Assembly (NCBI GenBank): GCA_963669155.1
Contig: OZ022593.1
Location: forward strand, 16,076,258 to 16,140,257
DNA from: Arbacia lixula
Lineage: Eukaryota; Echinodermata; Echinoidea; Arbacioida; Arbaciidae
Length of the DNA stretch: 64,000 bases
Reading direction: 5' to 3'
The position numbers and the translations under genes were made by a program. Shown here piece after piece: positions 11,847 through 22,530 of this stretch. Positions within the stretch are counted from its first letter, which is position 1; every line of letters starts with the position of its first letter. The notes under the pieces are model-generated. The model had not been told where the DNA came from, searched no databases, and saw only the letters and a program-made list of their open reading frames with translations.

Positions 11847-12190
11847 CACATACGTAACAGCAAAGGCTGTTTTACAACAAAAAATTACATTCAGATATGG
11901 ACATACATATACACGACTGTTACTCAAATATACACTGCATGAATACAGAAGCAAAAAGTGAGGTTCACCATAATTGTTTTAATAAGTATTTTTTCAAGGA
12001 AGCTATAACTTAAGGTAAGGGATAGGAGTGGAAAAGATCACAAGACCCATAACCAAGACCAAAAATGCCACAACTGTTAATTTTTCTGCACCTTAGTGGA
12101 AATTAATAACATACAGGTATTATTCTGTGGGGTAGTAATGTAGGACTACACAAACAATATTTCAATATGTTCATACATGGCCTGAAATAC
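11002..12190. other. Non-coding stretch with (TG)n
   Basis: AT-rich, with a (TG)n tract at 11811-11844 and T14 near 11140. The open frame at 11455-11715 has no supporting features. No gene recognised. Confidence 0.55.
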
Positions 12191-12191
12191 A

Positions 12192-12424
12192 GGTAAAGCC
12201 TGGCTCCAGGCTGTGTGACATTTATGATCCAAACTGCATTTTTTTAAAAATGATATTCTAAGACGAGTCACTCTTTATCATTTTACCTCTTATCCCGGTC
12301 AATTCTACTGGAGGAGAAATTGAGCATGATTAGTCTACTGCAGCCAGACCCTTCATTGAATAGTTTAGTATATAAATGTCATGCAGCCTGGAAGCCAGGC
12401 TACCTGAAAGAAGGGAATCGGGTT
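12192..12424. mobile_element. AGCCTGG MITE, family B, full copy
   Basis: Begins AGCCTGGCTCCAGGCTGT and ends GCAGCCTGGAAGCCAGGCT, so the termini are inverted and also self-palindromic. Internal words include GATCCAAACTGCAT, a GACGAGTCACTC arm and CTACTGCAGCCAGACCCTTC, as in other copies. The open frame at 12320-12556 crosses it and is not a gene. Confidence 0.8.
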
Positions 12425-12572
12425 GTTACTCAGCTCTTTGCCCTTCAGGAGCCCCCAGAAGAAAGTACACACCTGTGTGGCCTAATTCACTCCATAACAG
12501 GTACATCAAGTCCATCTGATTGCCTTCATCATGGAGAAGGCTTCATGATGATATAGACCAGCATTTTAGCCT

Positions 12573-12772
12573 GCTTCCAGGTTTTCGAATATTTATGATT
12601 CAAACTGACAAATAGAGTCTACTTCTCCAAGACTAATTACTGTATCATTCTCCTCCTTTGAACAATCTGGTGAAGGAATTGATAATGATTAGTCTACTGC
12701 AGCCAGACCTGTTTATTGAATATTGTTTGTTTGAATTTAAAATGCCCTACAGCCTGAAAACCAGGCTACAGT
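12573..12772. mobile_element. AGCCTGG MITE, family B, second full copy
   Basis: TTTAGCCTGCTTCCAGG at the left and ACAGCCTGAAAACCAGGCTA at the right, with GATTAGTCTACTGCAGCCAG inside. A possible TA target duplication lies at both ends (TTTA/GCCTG and CAGGC/TA), which would fit a Tc1/mariner-like family; this is inference. Copy 12192-12424 lies about 150 bp upstream. Confidence 0.78.
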
Positions 12773-14195
12773 GATTCAAACATGTGCAAGCTTTCACACG
12801 TTTAACAGTTTAATTGCCCACCCTTGATAAACAAGTGTGTCAAGTCATATATTCATTTGCAAATCAGGAAATATAATTGTGTGCATTTTTTCTTTTCCTG
12901 TGTATGTGTGTAAGAGTGAGAGGGCCAGTTATCGTTCCAACCAGCAAACCTCCGCTAAAAGGGGGGATTCTTATCGTTGCAGGTAAGGGTGAAAGCGGCC
13001 CTGGCCCTCTTCCTGATGATGAGACAGAAATAACTTTGTGCTGCTAATTTCAGAGCAAGGTGGGAAAGCTTGCCTGTTTTGGGGGATGATGTGACGTAAA
13101 AAAGCAATTAACCACCGTGATTGGGGACTTAACATGATGTTTCAGTCATATGAGGTTTATTTTTGCTTACATTATTGGATTGATATTCCTGTATTTTCTG
13201 TGTTTTGTTCTCAATCCTTATCCCTTATCCTTGCTACAATCCATTTTCTTGTTTGCATCCTTCTTTCTTTCCTACCACATTCTCCTCTCTCTCTACCCCT
13301 TCTCTTGTTCATTTTCCATCATTTTCTTGCACTTTATCTTTCTTCATACTTCTATATTATTTTCTGTTTTTTTCCTGTATATGTTAATACTTTTTCAATT
13401 GTCTAGTTTTTTCTTGTGGTTCTTTCTCCTCTAACCCCCCTACTTATTTCCCCTTCTTTTGTACCTTCTTCATTTCAAATTCTTTTGAACTTTTTCCAGG
13501 ATGCTGACATTTTCCTTCTTTTTTTTCCTTTTTCTTTAATAAGGCACTCAGGTGTACACACTCTTCTGAAGGTCACGAGAGTCGACTGCTCAGTAGCAGC
13601 ATGATGCCCTAGTTTCAGGAAAGGTATTAACTTATGAAATATAATTTGACCTTCAAAGACACTGTACTTCCTCAGTCACTTCTCGTCCATCTCGCCCTAG
13701 GTTCACTGCCAACAAGGTCAAGGGGAGAGGGATAAATCCCGACCATCCGCATCGTCCAAACATCTCAACCCCTTCCTCCAGAACTAGGTCGTAAAGGAAG
13801 AGTTGCCGTTTGCACATCAAAAAAAATAGATTTTGTAAGTACCACGGTAAATCAGAGAAGATGCTGTCCAGGAACTTCCATCAAAATTTCAGAACTGGAA
13901 ACTGATTTTAAGTGGAATTATATTTAAATTTGATTTAGAGTTGCATTTTGAATGGGACGTCCAAATTCAGTGGGTCCTGTAACCTATATACCTGAGACCG
14001 CTATATACATCAAGGCTCTCTGCACTGTAATCATTCTTTGAGGAAAGACTATATGGTCGCTATGAAACAGGATTTTTCTAATGAAAACAAAAATAGTTTT
14101 TTGCTTTACCTAAAAAGGTTTGTGAAGCTATGACAGTAAGATTTCTGGAATCCTGCTATGCCAGCTTTTCTGACCTTTGTAAAACGGCTTCCCTA
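12773..14195. other. Non-coding, T-rich, with a family C fragment
   Basis: 13190-13520 is a T/C-rich stretch whose hydrophobic open frames are compositional. At about 13840-13930 lies a minus-strand fragment of family C (AGGAACTTCCATCAAAATTTCAG, reading as the inverse of TTCCAGTTCTAATATTG... elements). No exon supported. Confidence 0.5.
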
Positions 14196-14410
14196 CCTTT
14201 AAAGTCAGGTGATGGTGGGATGAGGGAGGGGGGTACAAGTCAGAATGTCCCGTCAAGATCTGTTTGTTTTTACGCGCAGACGGCACGCATGATGGAGCGA
14301 CACACGCCCTCGCCTGCTCAGAGCCTGTCAGACAGGAAGCTGAGTCTGATCAGATAGCGGCGTTAGTTTGGTTTGCTGCTCCCTGCACATCTCAGGGGTG
14401 TCACATGACT
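14196..14410 (+). other. GC-rich island, possible terminal exon
   Basis: TTGTTTTTACGCGCAG at 14264-14279 is acceptor-like. It opens a plus-strand frame reading TARMMERHTPSPAQSLSDRK and stopping at TAG (14355-14357). An alternative frame is also open for about 70 codons. There is no recognisable domain and no upstream exon, so exon versus regulatory island cannot be decided. Confidence 0.22.
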
Positions 14411-14487
14411 GGGCTTGAATGCTTCTTGACAAGCCACCCCCTCCAACGAAATAGCCACCCTGTCCCACTAAATAGCCACTGACTAGC

Positions 14488-14899
14488 AGCAATGGAGCAG
14501 TGTGGCTCAATTGGTGGAGAGTTTGACTCTCATAGGTGAGACCCTGAGTTCAATTCTGACTATAGTCATACTCTAAACTGACTCAAGTCAGAGACAGCGC
14601 CAGTACCTGAGGACCATGAGAATAGTTACAGGTGGACGACAGTCTTCCTGTTCTTCTCACCTGCTCCTCTTCCTCATATCAAAATGGTCAGCCTAAATCC
14701 TCATATATTTAAAGGAAAAATTGAAACTAGCACCTACTATATGTTAATCCAGTGCATTCTTAATTATAATTTGTTTTGTTATTTTGATGTGTAGTTTCTT
14801 TCAATGTATGTAATTTTCTATGTTTTTACTCTGGAAATTTGTTGTAATTTAGCCTTTTGGCTACAAATTTGAATAAAACACCTTGAATTGAATTGAATT
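14488..14899 (+). mobile_element. tRNA-derived SINE with (GAATT)n tail
   Basis: The head carries a polymerase III A box-like GTGGCTCAATTGGTGG (14512-14527) and a B box-like GAGTTCAATTC (14547-14557) at tRNA-like spacing. A non-tRNA body follows, and the 3' end is ACACCTTGAATTGAATTGAATT with about three GAATT units at 14882-14899. The tRNA part is too divergent to be a working tRNA gene. The tail type implies mobilisation by a LINE with the same 3' end. A minus-strand element with the same tail unit lies at 61958-62270. Confidence 0.8.
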
Positions 14900-15110
14900 C
14901 CTTCTCCCCTTTCTCTTTTCCACCACTGTCTTCCCTTCCTCCCTTTCCCTATTCACTTCCTGCTCCCTCTACTCACTTTCTTCCTGCTTTCTCATCCCTA
15001 AACAACTCCTGTCCCCCTCCTCCTCCTCCTCCTCCTTCTTTTCTCCTCCTCCAACATTTCTCTTCCTACTGCATTTCTCCTCCTGATTTTTTCCTTCACA
15101 TCTCACATCA
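14900..15110. repeat. Pyrimidine-rich tract
   Basis: CTCCCCTTTC/TCCTCC-rich sequence between the SINE tail and the minisatellite. It resembles the pyrimidine half of the minisatellite unit and may be a decayed first unit. Confidence 0.7.
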
Positions 15111-16445
15111 CTCGATCTAGTGTGATTCAGAGCCAGAACCTGAGCACGAAACGAGGCAGAGAAGCCCGCCATGAAGACTGGTAAGAGACTGGTAACGGAA
15201 AGTCTACCTTCTACCCCCTTCTACCCCAATCCCTACCCCCCTCTCCTCTACCTGTCTCCTCCTCAACCCCTTTTCCTTGCCCCCTCCTCCTCCTCTTCTT
15301 CTCCTCCACATCTCATTGCACTCAATCTAGTGTGAATCAGAGCCCGAACCACAGAACCAGACATAACAGTGAAGCCTGCCATTAAGACTGGTAAAAGACT
15401 GGTAATGGAGGATCTGTCTACCTTCCCTCCCTTCTCCCCCAATCCCCACCCCCTCTTCTCTACCTGTCTCTTCCTCAACCCCTTTTCCTTGCCCCCTCCT
15501 CTCCTCTTCTCCTCCCCTAAATCTCACTGCGCTCAATCTAGTCTGACTCAGAGCCAGAACCAGACGTAACAGTGAAGCCTACCATGAAGACTGATTAAAG
15601 ACTGGTAACGGAGGGTCTGTCTACCTTTTCCCCCTTCTAACCCAATCCCTACCCCCCTCTCCTCTACCTGTCTCCACCTCAACCCCTTTTCCTTGCCCCC
15701 TCCTCTCCTCTTCTCCTCCCCCACATCTCACTGCACTCAATCTACTCTGACTCAGAGCCAGAACCACAGAACCAGACGTAACAGTGGAGCCTGCCATGAA
15801 GACTGGTAATGGAGGGTCTGTCTACCTTTTCCCCTTTCTACCCCAATCCCTACCCCCCTCTCCTCCTCAACCCCTTTTCCTTGCCCCCTCCTCTTCCTCT
15901 TCTCCTCCCCCACTTCTCACTGCACTCAATCTAGTCTGACTCAGAGGCAGAACCACAGAACCAGACGTAACAGTGGAACCTGCCATGAAGACTGGAAACG
16001 GAGGGTCTGTCTACCTTTTCCCCTTTCTACCCCAATCCCTACCCCCCTCTCCTCTACCTGTCTCCTCCTCAACCCCTTTTCCTTGCCCCTTCCTCCTCCT
16101 CTTCCCCTCCTCCACATCTCATTGTGCTCAATTTAGTCTGACTCAGAGCCAGAACCACAGAACCAGACTAACAGTGGAGCCTGCCATGAAGACTGGTAAA
16201 AGACTGGTAACGGAGGGTCTGTCTACCTTTTCCCCCTTCTACCCCAATCCCTACCCCCCTCACCTCTACCTGTCTCCTCCTCAAACCCTTTTCCTTGCCC
16301 CCTCCTCCTCCTCTTCCTCTTCTTCTCCTCCACATCTCATTGCGCTCAATCTAGTCTGACTCAGAGCCAGAACCACAGAACTAGACATAGCAGCAAAGCC
16401 CGCCATGAAGAGACGGGTAAGAGACTGGTAACGGAGGGTCTGTCT
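15111..16445. repeat. Minisatellite, about 205 bp unit, about 6.5 copies
   Basis: Units begin near ATCTAGT at about 15113, 15327, 15534, 15740, 15926, 16130 and 16347, giving periods of 186 to 217. Each has a unique half (CAGAGCCAGAACCACAGAAC, then CAGTGGAGCCTGCCATGAAG, GACTGGTAACGGAGGGTCTG) and a pyrimidine half (TACCCCCCTCTCCTCTACCT, CTCAACCCCTTTTCCTTGCC). The 128-codon frame at 15973-16359 is translated repeat, not a gene. Confidence 0.93.
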
Positions 16446-16586
16446 ACCTCTGGGGCTACTGACAGATTCAATTGGTTCCATGTTATCGAACGGAAGGGAG
16501 TCATTCTCATCTCTCAGAGAGAGGCAAGGCAATATTTCCGAATCCATGTGCCTTCTACTGACTCACCCCCACTGACCACAAAATGA

Positions 16587-16624
16587 GGGAGGAAAGGGTA
16601 TTGACAATACAAGGGGAGAGAGGG

Positions 16625-16662
<38 letters not shown>

Positions 16663-17076
16663 GGAGGGAGAGAGGGAGAAAGAGAGAGAAAGGGAGAGAG
16701 AGAGAGGGGGGGAGAGCGGGGAGGGGAGAGGGGGGAGAGAGAGACGGGGAGAGGGAGAGAGAGAATGGTGAGAAAGACAGAGGGGGAGAGAGGGAGAGAA
16801 AGACAATGAGAAAACAGAGAGGGGGGCGGGAGAGAATGTGGAAAAGAAAGAGAGAGGGGAGGGGGGAGAGAGAAAAAAAGGGAAGAGAGAGAGAGAGATA
16901 GAGAATGAGAAAACAGAGAGGGGGGCGGGAGAGAATGTGGAAAAGAAAGAGAGAGGGGAGGGGGGAGAGAGAAAAAAAGGGAAGAGAGAGAGAGAGAGAT
17001 AGAGAATGAGAAAACAGAGAGGGGGCGGGAGAGAATGTGGAAAAGAAAGAGGGGAGGGGGGAGAGAGAAAAAAAAG

Positions 17077-17111
<35 letters not shown>

Positions 17112-17395
17112 GGGCAGATAGACAGGGAGAGACACAGAAATAGACACAAATGCAGAGACAGAAAAGGGGAGACAGGGAGAAACAGAGACACAGAGACAGA
17201 TACAGAGAGGGTAACAGGTGGACACAGAGGTGGACAGAGAGAGAGAGACAGAGAGAGGGACAGAGAAACAAACAGACAGAGGCAGATATGGTGACAGAAA
17301 GAGAGAATGAGGGGGACTGACATCGAAAAAGAGGGAGAGAGAGGGAGGAAAAAGGAGAAAGGGAGAGAGAGAGGGGAGGAAGGAAGGGGATGAAA
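16587..17395. repeat. 0.8 kb purine-only array with higher-order repeat
   Basis: Almost uninterrupted G/A on the plus strand. Within it, three copies of a 99-101 bp unit start at 16808, 16907 and 17008 (GAGAAAACAGAGAGGGG...GAATGTGGAAAAGAAAG). From 17100 the repeat gains C and T (GACAGGGAGAGACACAG). The 295-, 291- and 238-codon minus-strand frames here are Ser/Leu/Pro repeat translations. Confidence 0.95.
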
Positions 17396-18655
17396 CATCA
17401 TGCAGGCATATCATTTTTTTTCCCCTTTGGAAGGACAATCATAATTTCCTTGTTTGGTAAAGTTGTGCTCTCATGGGAACAGCATACAATTTCTTTGGGA
17501 AGAGGACAAACAATGACAATGGAAACATTATTTCTTAACTCAATCAACTGTTTGTAACTCCCTCATGCATTCCATTGATGATGCAGAGAAATTGTCTGAC
17601 TTAAGTTGTGACAATCCGACTTCTGAATACTCTTTCTTTGTTGATTAATATCATATGAGACTATCTCCAGTCTCTGTTGAACTGTGGGAAGCAAGTCTTC
17701 GATTTCCCCAAACAAATTCATGAATTCAAGTGTGAAATTCAAATTCATGAAAAAAGTGTGGCTTTACCTTTGTCCCTCATCATCCTCGTCCTAAATGCAT
17801 TTTGTATCAATGCATTGACATACTTGGTTATCCAGCTTTATCTATATGTTTGTTTATCTAACTACCTATCTAGTTACAAATCTCATTATAGAATTTGCCT
17901 ATCTTTCTTTTTCTTTCTCTTTCTTTTACCTACCCATCGATCTTCAATTTCTATGTGTTTGCATAACAAATTTTCAAAAATAGGATAAGATTTTTGAATG
18001 GATTGATGGTGGCATCATTCTAAAGATCACTATTCCCAATCAATATTTCTACACTATGCATATCATTTCAACAAAGGTTCTTACTTTACCCAATGTTTGA
18101 ATAGAAACCTTTCTTTGCCATTCTCTACATGAAATTGACTTTTCTTCAGCATTTTATGTTTCTTCATGATTCACCAGCTTCAATTTCAGCACTGGCAAAG
18201 TCTAATACAATACAAGAACATTATGACACATGCATTATAAGAACTTTGGTGCCTTGCCTAAAATTTCCTTAAATGTTATACAACATTCAGTCCTTAGCAA
18301 CCGACATATGAATCACTCTTTACGACTTCCAAACAGTAACACGCTATGACTTCTGTGAAATTTTGGAGAACATCTGATGACATACATGACCAGGTTTTTG
18401 TTTGAAAGGAACCTTGTGATTCACCAAATTGAGTCTTTTCTTTCATTCTTCTCCTTATCTTTGACTTGATTCAGTTGTTTGGAGACTGTCTAGTGAGGGC
18501 ACTAATTATTTTGGTATTGATGCGGGAGGTTGTAACACCCACTTCCTCTTGACAACCCTCACATACCTCTCTCTGTCTTGTATCTTCCTCTTTATATAAT
18601 ATGTTGCCCCTTGTCTCCTCACTTCTTCCTCTTTCTTTCTCTCCCTTTTTTTTTC
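17396..18655. other. Non-coding stretch
   Basis: AT-rich without recognised repeats. A possible 23-nt minus-strand micro-exon (17768-17790) is treated under findings. No gene supported. Confidence 0.5.
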
Positions 18656-18656
18656 T

Positions 18657-18671
18657 CTTTCTCCCCCCCCC

Positions 18672-18740
<69 letters not shown>
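18657..18740. repeat. Poly-C and (CT)n microsatellite
   Basis: C10 followed by about 32 CT units, in a pyrimidine-rich lead-in from 18600. Confidence 0.96.
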
Positions 18741-18828
18741 AGCCCCCCTAAGTCCCACCTTTAGCACGTGGCGAAGGGCATTTTTGCCAGTGTAAAAAGC
18801 GTATCTCTTTTTCTTTTCTCTTCTCTTT

Positions 18829-19145
18829 CTTCACTTTTATCACAAAGAAGATTGCATTTGTTCAGCTCATCAAATGACAAACACCATTCGAGTATTTGTA
18901 CATGTTTATTTAATCTTGATTCAAAGTAAAGAACAATCATCTTCTACAGCTTTCTAGAGCTTTTTATCAATCCTGAAACAATGTTACATGGAATCACCCC
19001 AACTTAATTAATTTTTCCACTTTTAGAGCTCAAAAGCAAAATGTTTTGAGAACTGGACAAAACCAAACCTCAAAAATGAATGTGCACATGAGTCATTCTA
19101 CTGATGAGAGGATGTCTTCTTGTCTTCTCCCCTTCTCGACTTTTG
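18829..19145 (+). repeat. Local duplication, copy 1
   Basis: CACTTTTATCACAAAGAAGA through ATGTGCACATGAGTCATTC and GATGAGAGGATGTCTTC. It matches 19546-19858 in order over about 310 bp, with shared words such as CAAATGACAAACACCATT and GTTTATTTAATCTT. Function unknown. Confidence 0.88.
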
Positions 19146-19299
19146 TATTCTTTTCATTATCTCCTCCTCCTTCCTCTTTCTCTTTCTCACTCTCCCTCCA
19201 TATTTCTTTCTCTCTTCATCTCTCTCTCTCATTCCTTATTTTCACATCTGATTTCCCTTCTTCCTCCCTCTCTCACTTTTTGTTATACTCCTTTTCACT

Positions 19300-19305
19300 C
19301 TATTT

Positions 19306-19389
<84 letters not shown>

Positions 19390-19535
19390 ATCTATCTCTC
19401 TCTCTGCCTCTCTCTCTCCCTCCCACCCTCCTACCCCCTCTCTCTCTAAATCTCTCCTTCCCCTCCTTCCCCCTCACTCCCTCCTCCTCCCCCCCCCCCC
19501 CCTCACTCACTCCCTCCCCCTCTATCTTTCTCCTC
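19300..19535. repeat. (CT)n array with C-rich end
   Basis: About 50 CT units with TCTA and TGCC variants, then CCTCC runs and C14. It lies between the two copies of the duplication, preceded by pyrimidine-rich sequence from 19120. The 208- and 162-codon frames across it are repeat translations. Confidence 0.95.
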
Positions 19536-19545
19536 TCTTTCTTTC

Positions 19546-19858
19546 TTACTTTTATCACAGGAAAGACTGCATTTTTCCAGGTCATCAAATGACAAACACC
19601 ATTGGGGTACTTGTAGATGTTTATTTAATCTTAATTCAAAGTCAAGAACGATCATCTTCCACAGCTTTCTAATCATTATCAATCACAAAACAAAGTTACA
19701 TGGAATCCCCCAAACTTCATCGATTTTTTTCATTTTTAGAGCTTAGAAGTAAAATGTTTTGAGAGCCTGGATGAAACCAATCTTCGTCTTGAATGTGCAC
19801 ATGAGTCATTTTATTGATGAGAGGAATATCCTCTGGTCTCCTCCCCTTCATGACTTCT
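19546..19858 (+). repeat. Local duplication, copy 2
   Basis: Second copy of 18829-19145, offset by about 715 bp. Each copy is followed by a pyrimidine-rich tract (19120-19520 and 19850-20205), so the duplicated unit probably includes the CT array. Diverged at roughly one base in six or seven by eye. Confidence 0.88.
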
Positions 19859-20205
19859 CTTCTTCTCCATATCTCCTCCTCTTCTCTTCTTAACTTCATG
19901 TTCTCATCCTTATCATCTCCTTCTCTTCCTCTTCCTCTTCTCTTCATCTCCTCCCCATTTCTCTTACATCATCTTTTCCTCTTCCCTTCATATTCTCATC
20001 CTTCTATCCTCTTCCTCTTCTCCTGTTCTCTTCTCTTCTGCTCTCTATCTCCTTCCTTCTCTTCCCTTCAAAGTATTATCCTTATCCTCTCCTTTCCTTC
20101 CCTTCCTCTAACATTCCTCTTCTCCTTTACTCTTCTATTCTTCTCCCCATCTTCTCCCCTTCTTCTTTGACCTTCTCCTCTTCATCTTCTCCTCTTTCAC
20201 CTCAC
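19859..20205. repeat. Pyrimidine-rich tract (CTTCTC variants)
   Basis: CTTCTCCTC/TTCCTC-type imperfect repeats over about 350 bp. The 118-codon plus frame is compositional. Confidence 0.85.
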
Positions 20206-20685
20206 ATCCTCGTGGGCTCTCCCATCACTCTATCTCCAAAAAAAAAAATCAATCACCATGGCAACTACCCTGTGGTCCATGCATTCCACCATCCTGTCAG
20301 TCACATGAAATCAAAAAGATAACATGAAAGTGTTGTAGTCACATTCTATTTGCAGACAGAGCCCCCTCTTCTTGCAGAAAGATTTTACTTATTTCTTTGT
20401 TAAAGGCATGGATTACCGAGGGATATCACAGCCCGCTCCCCCCCTTCCACTTGCCTCTCAGAGCACCCATGCTCTAACACTATTCTTGTGACAGATTCAT
20501 CCTTTTTAGCATCTGCTGACTGTCATCTCAACCTCATTCTTGAGTGATTTACAAGGAGGTCTCATCACCATCGTGACTACTTAAAGCTTCTTCTTTCCTT
20601 CCTTCTAATTGAAGTCACATTGTCCACCTATCTACACTGCTCCCACTTCTCCCCCCTTCCTTCCCTCCAAGAACTATAAGGGGTA
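20206..20685. other. Non-coding stretch
   Basis: Mixed sequence with A9 at about 20238 and a C8 run at about 20439. No exon or repeat family recognised. Confidence 0.5.
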
Positions 20686-20950
20686 AACTCCTGACCTTAC
20701 AGGTGGTATTCCTACACCGCTCTGCCTGCCCCCTCCTCCCCCACCCCTCCCCATCCCCCAAGGAAACTCCTGACTTTACAGGTAGAACACACTCACACTC
20801 TGCCTACCCCCCCCCCCCCTCCCTAAGATATAAGAAGAGGATCCTCCTGACTTTACAGGTAGTACACCTTCTCTAAACTGCCAACCGCCCCCCTCCCCCC
20901 TCCCCAAGAAATATGAAGAGGAAACTCTTGACTTTACAAGTGGTGTGTTC
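20686..20950 (+). repeat. Tandem repeat, about 80 bp unit, 4 copies
   Basis: Core CTCCTGACTTTACAGGTAG occurs near 20689, 20766, 20844 and, changed, 20926, each preceded by an AAGAGGAAA-like word and a C-rich run. Every unit contains ACAGGTRG, which resembles a splice donor, but the flanking frames are not convincing as exons. The 78-codon minus frame with its GRGGGG repeats is derived from this array. Confidence 0.85.
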
Positions 20951-21860
20951 ACAAGTTCGTCCTTGGTGGCATGATTTAATTTTAAGGTTTGATCAAAAAC
21001 TGCACCATACATTCATTTCATTGTCCTAGCATTTAACCCTGTGTGTGCCAGAAAACTTGCTACTCTGTGGGATTTGCATGTATTACTGGTTAAAAAGGGG
21101 CAGATGTGGCACATGGAGATTGAACGTATTCTGTGCCTACCTGACAAAGTATTAAGCTATGGAATGACGTGTGCGTTACTGGGTTAAGTACGCCTCAGTG
21201 GCGCATGAAGAATTTAATGAAGCTCATCAAAGTAGACTCTTTGTCAGGTAATAATTCATACATGTATCTGCCATCTACTTGGAATCTTCTTAGCTTCCTC
21301 ACCCTGATTTTCTTCTTCTTCTTCTCACAGTTCCCCCTCCCCCCATCCTCTCTTCTCTCTCTCTCTCACTCTCTCTCTCTCTCTCTCTCTCTCTGACACC
21401 TTTAGACAGGTCATTTCTTACTTTAATATTCTTAACACTGTATACATTTTTGTTTTCTATTTTTATATGATGAGTTTCACGGTATGCCATGTGGTAGTCC
21501 TTAAGCGTGAACTAAAAAGAAAACAGATTAAATGGAGATGGTGAGAGTATTCTCTCTCTATTTCTGTTTTATAGTTTTCTCCCTCAAGTTTGCTTCTACA
21601 TGTAGTTTGACATCCCTCCCTTTTGTTTCTCCCTGAGCATTTTTCAAATTAGCTGTATCATGACGTCTGGAGACAAAGCTTCATTGTAAAAGTCAACCTC
21701 ATACTTCTACCAATCTTCTCAAAATTTATCTCCACGAAAATAACTTAAATTGGAAGATTAGTCAGTCCCATTGGGCCAATTGTCTGTACTATGGGCACCA
21801 CACATCTTACGAAGAAGCTATAAAACAATATCTTCAAATTTTCACAGTCATTTCTGCTAC
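20951..21860. other. Non-coding stretch with (TC)n
   Basis: Contains (TC)n at 21352-21394 and a small dispersed repeat near 21038-21130 (TGTGTGCCAGAAAACT...GTGGCACATGGAG), like those near 461 and 1040. No gene supported. Confidence 0.6.
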
Positions 21861-21861
21861 A

Positions 21862-22530
21862 ACACCTAGTCTGGCTTCCAGACTGTTAGACATTGCTATT
21901 AATCCTAATTACTTTTCGTTTCTACTCTAGTATGACAAGTCTGATAATCCTCTTCACCTGGGGTCTAGTCTGGCTTCCAGACTGTTGGGCATATTTTTAA
22001 TCCAAACTACAATATTCACTCAACAGGTCTGGTTGCAGTAGACTGATCATTCTTAATTCCTTCTTCAGCTCATCCAAACAGACGGACTGATGCACCTTTT
22101 ATAGTGCGCGCTGACTTTACCCCGCTTCAGAAGCAGGGTAACTTTAGCACGGGTTAGGTCATTTTATACTGCCTTCTGGACCACCTATGACGAGAGCGAG
22201 ACCAGACTAGTTGCTGTGGTAACCTATCGCCCAATCAGCTGTGCTTCCCGCGAGCGCGAAAATTGAACGCATGCTCACCATGCATGGGTCACTGATTTAG
22301 TCCGCACTAAATCGAGTAACGTTTTATAGTGACGCTAGCTCGGGTCTGATGCGGACCTGATGCGGACCTGACCCTCCTCTCAGCCAGCACTAACTTTAGC
22401 TCGGGATAAATATTTTTCAACCTTTTATAGTGAGAGGAGAATGAAACAGTGACTAGTCTTAGATTATCAGACTCTATTTTCTCAGTTGAGATAAGACATG
22501 TCCTACAGCCTGGAGGCCAAGCTACCTGGG
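21862..22530. mobile_element. AGCCTGG MITE cluster, family B, with nested insert
   Basis: Two left ends (CTAGTCTGGCTTCCAGACTG at about 21867 and 21966) and one right end (CTACAGCCTGGAGGCCAAG, near 22502). The element is interrupted at 22092-22440 by a GC-rich insert. The family word CTGGTTGCAGTAGACTGATC lies at about 22028, and GACTAGTCTTAGATTATC sits on the far side of the insert. Confidence 0.75.
22092..22440. mobile_element. GC-rich nested insert with repeated TTTTATAGTG motif
   Basis: About 350 bp, more GC- and CpG-rich than the host MITE. CCTTTTATAGTG stands at both edges in direct orientation (about 22096 and 22427), with related GTTTTATAGTG and ATTTTATACTG inside. It also has a short tandem CTGATGCGGAC and words around CTTTAGCNCGGG. 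Probably an independent transposon, since it splits a MITE. Class unknown. Confidence 0.6.

Noticed and set aside
14488..14560. Possible functional tRNA gene
   Set aside because: A and B boxes are present but the acceptor and anticodon stems do not pair well, and it is fused to a SINE body with a tail.
16514..17438. Long minus-strand open frames (238-295 codons), Ser/Leu/Pro rich
   Set aside because: They are translations of the pure purine array. All three minus frames stay open, as expected for (GA)n without T on one strand.
19046..19672. 208-codon plus-strand frame
   Set aside because: Most of it is (CT)n and the ends lie in the duplicated module, with no splice or domain support.
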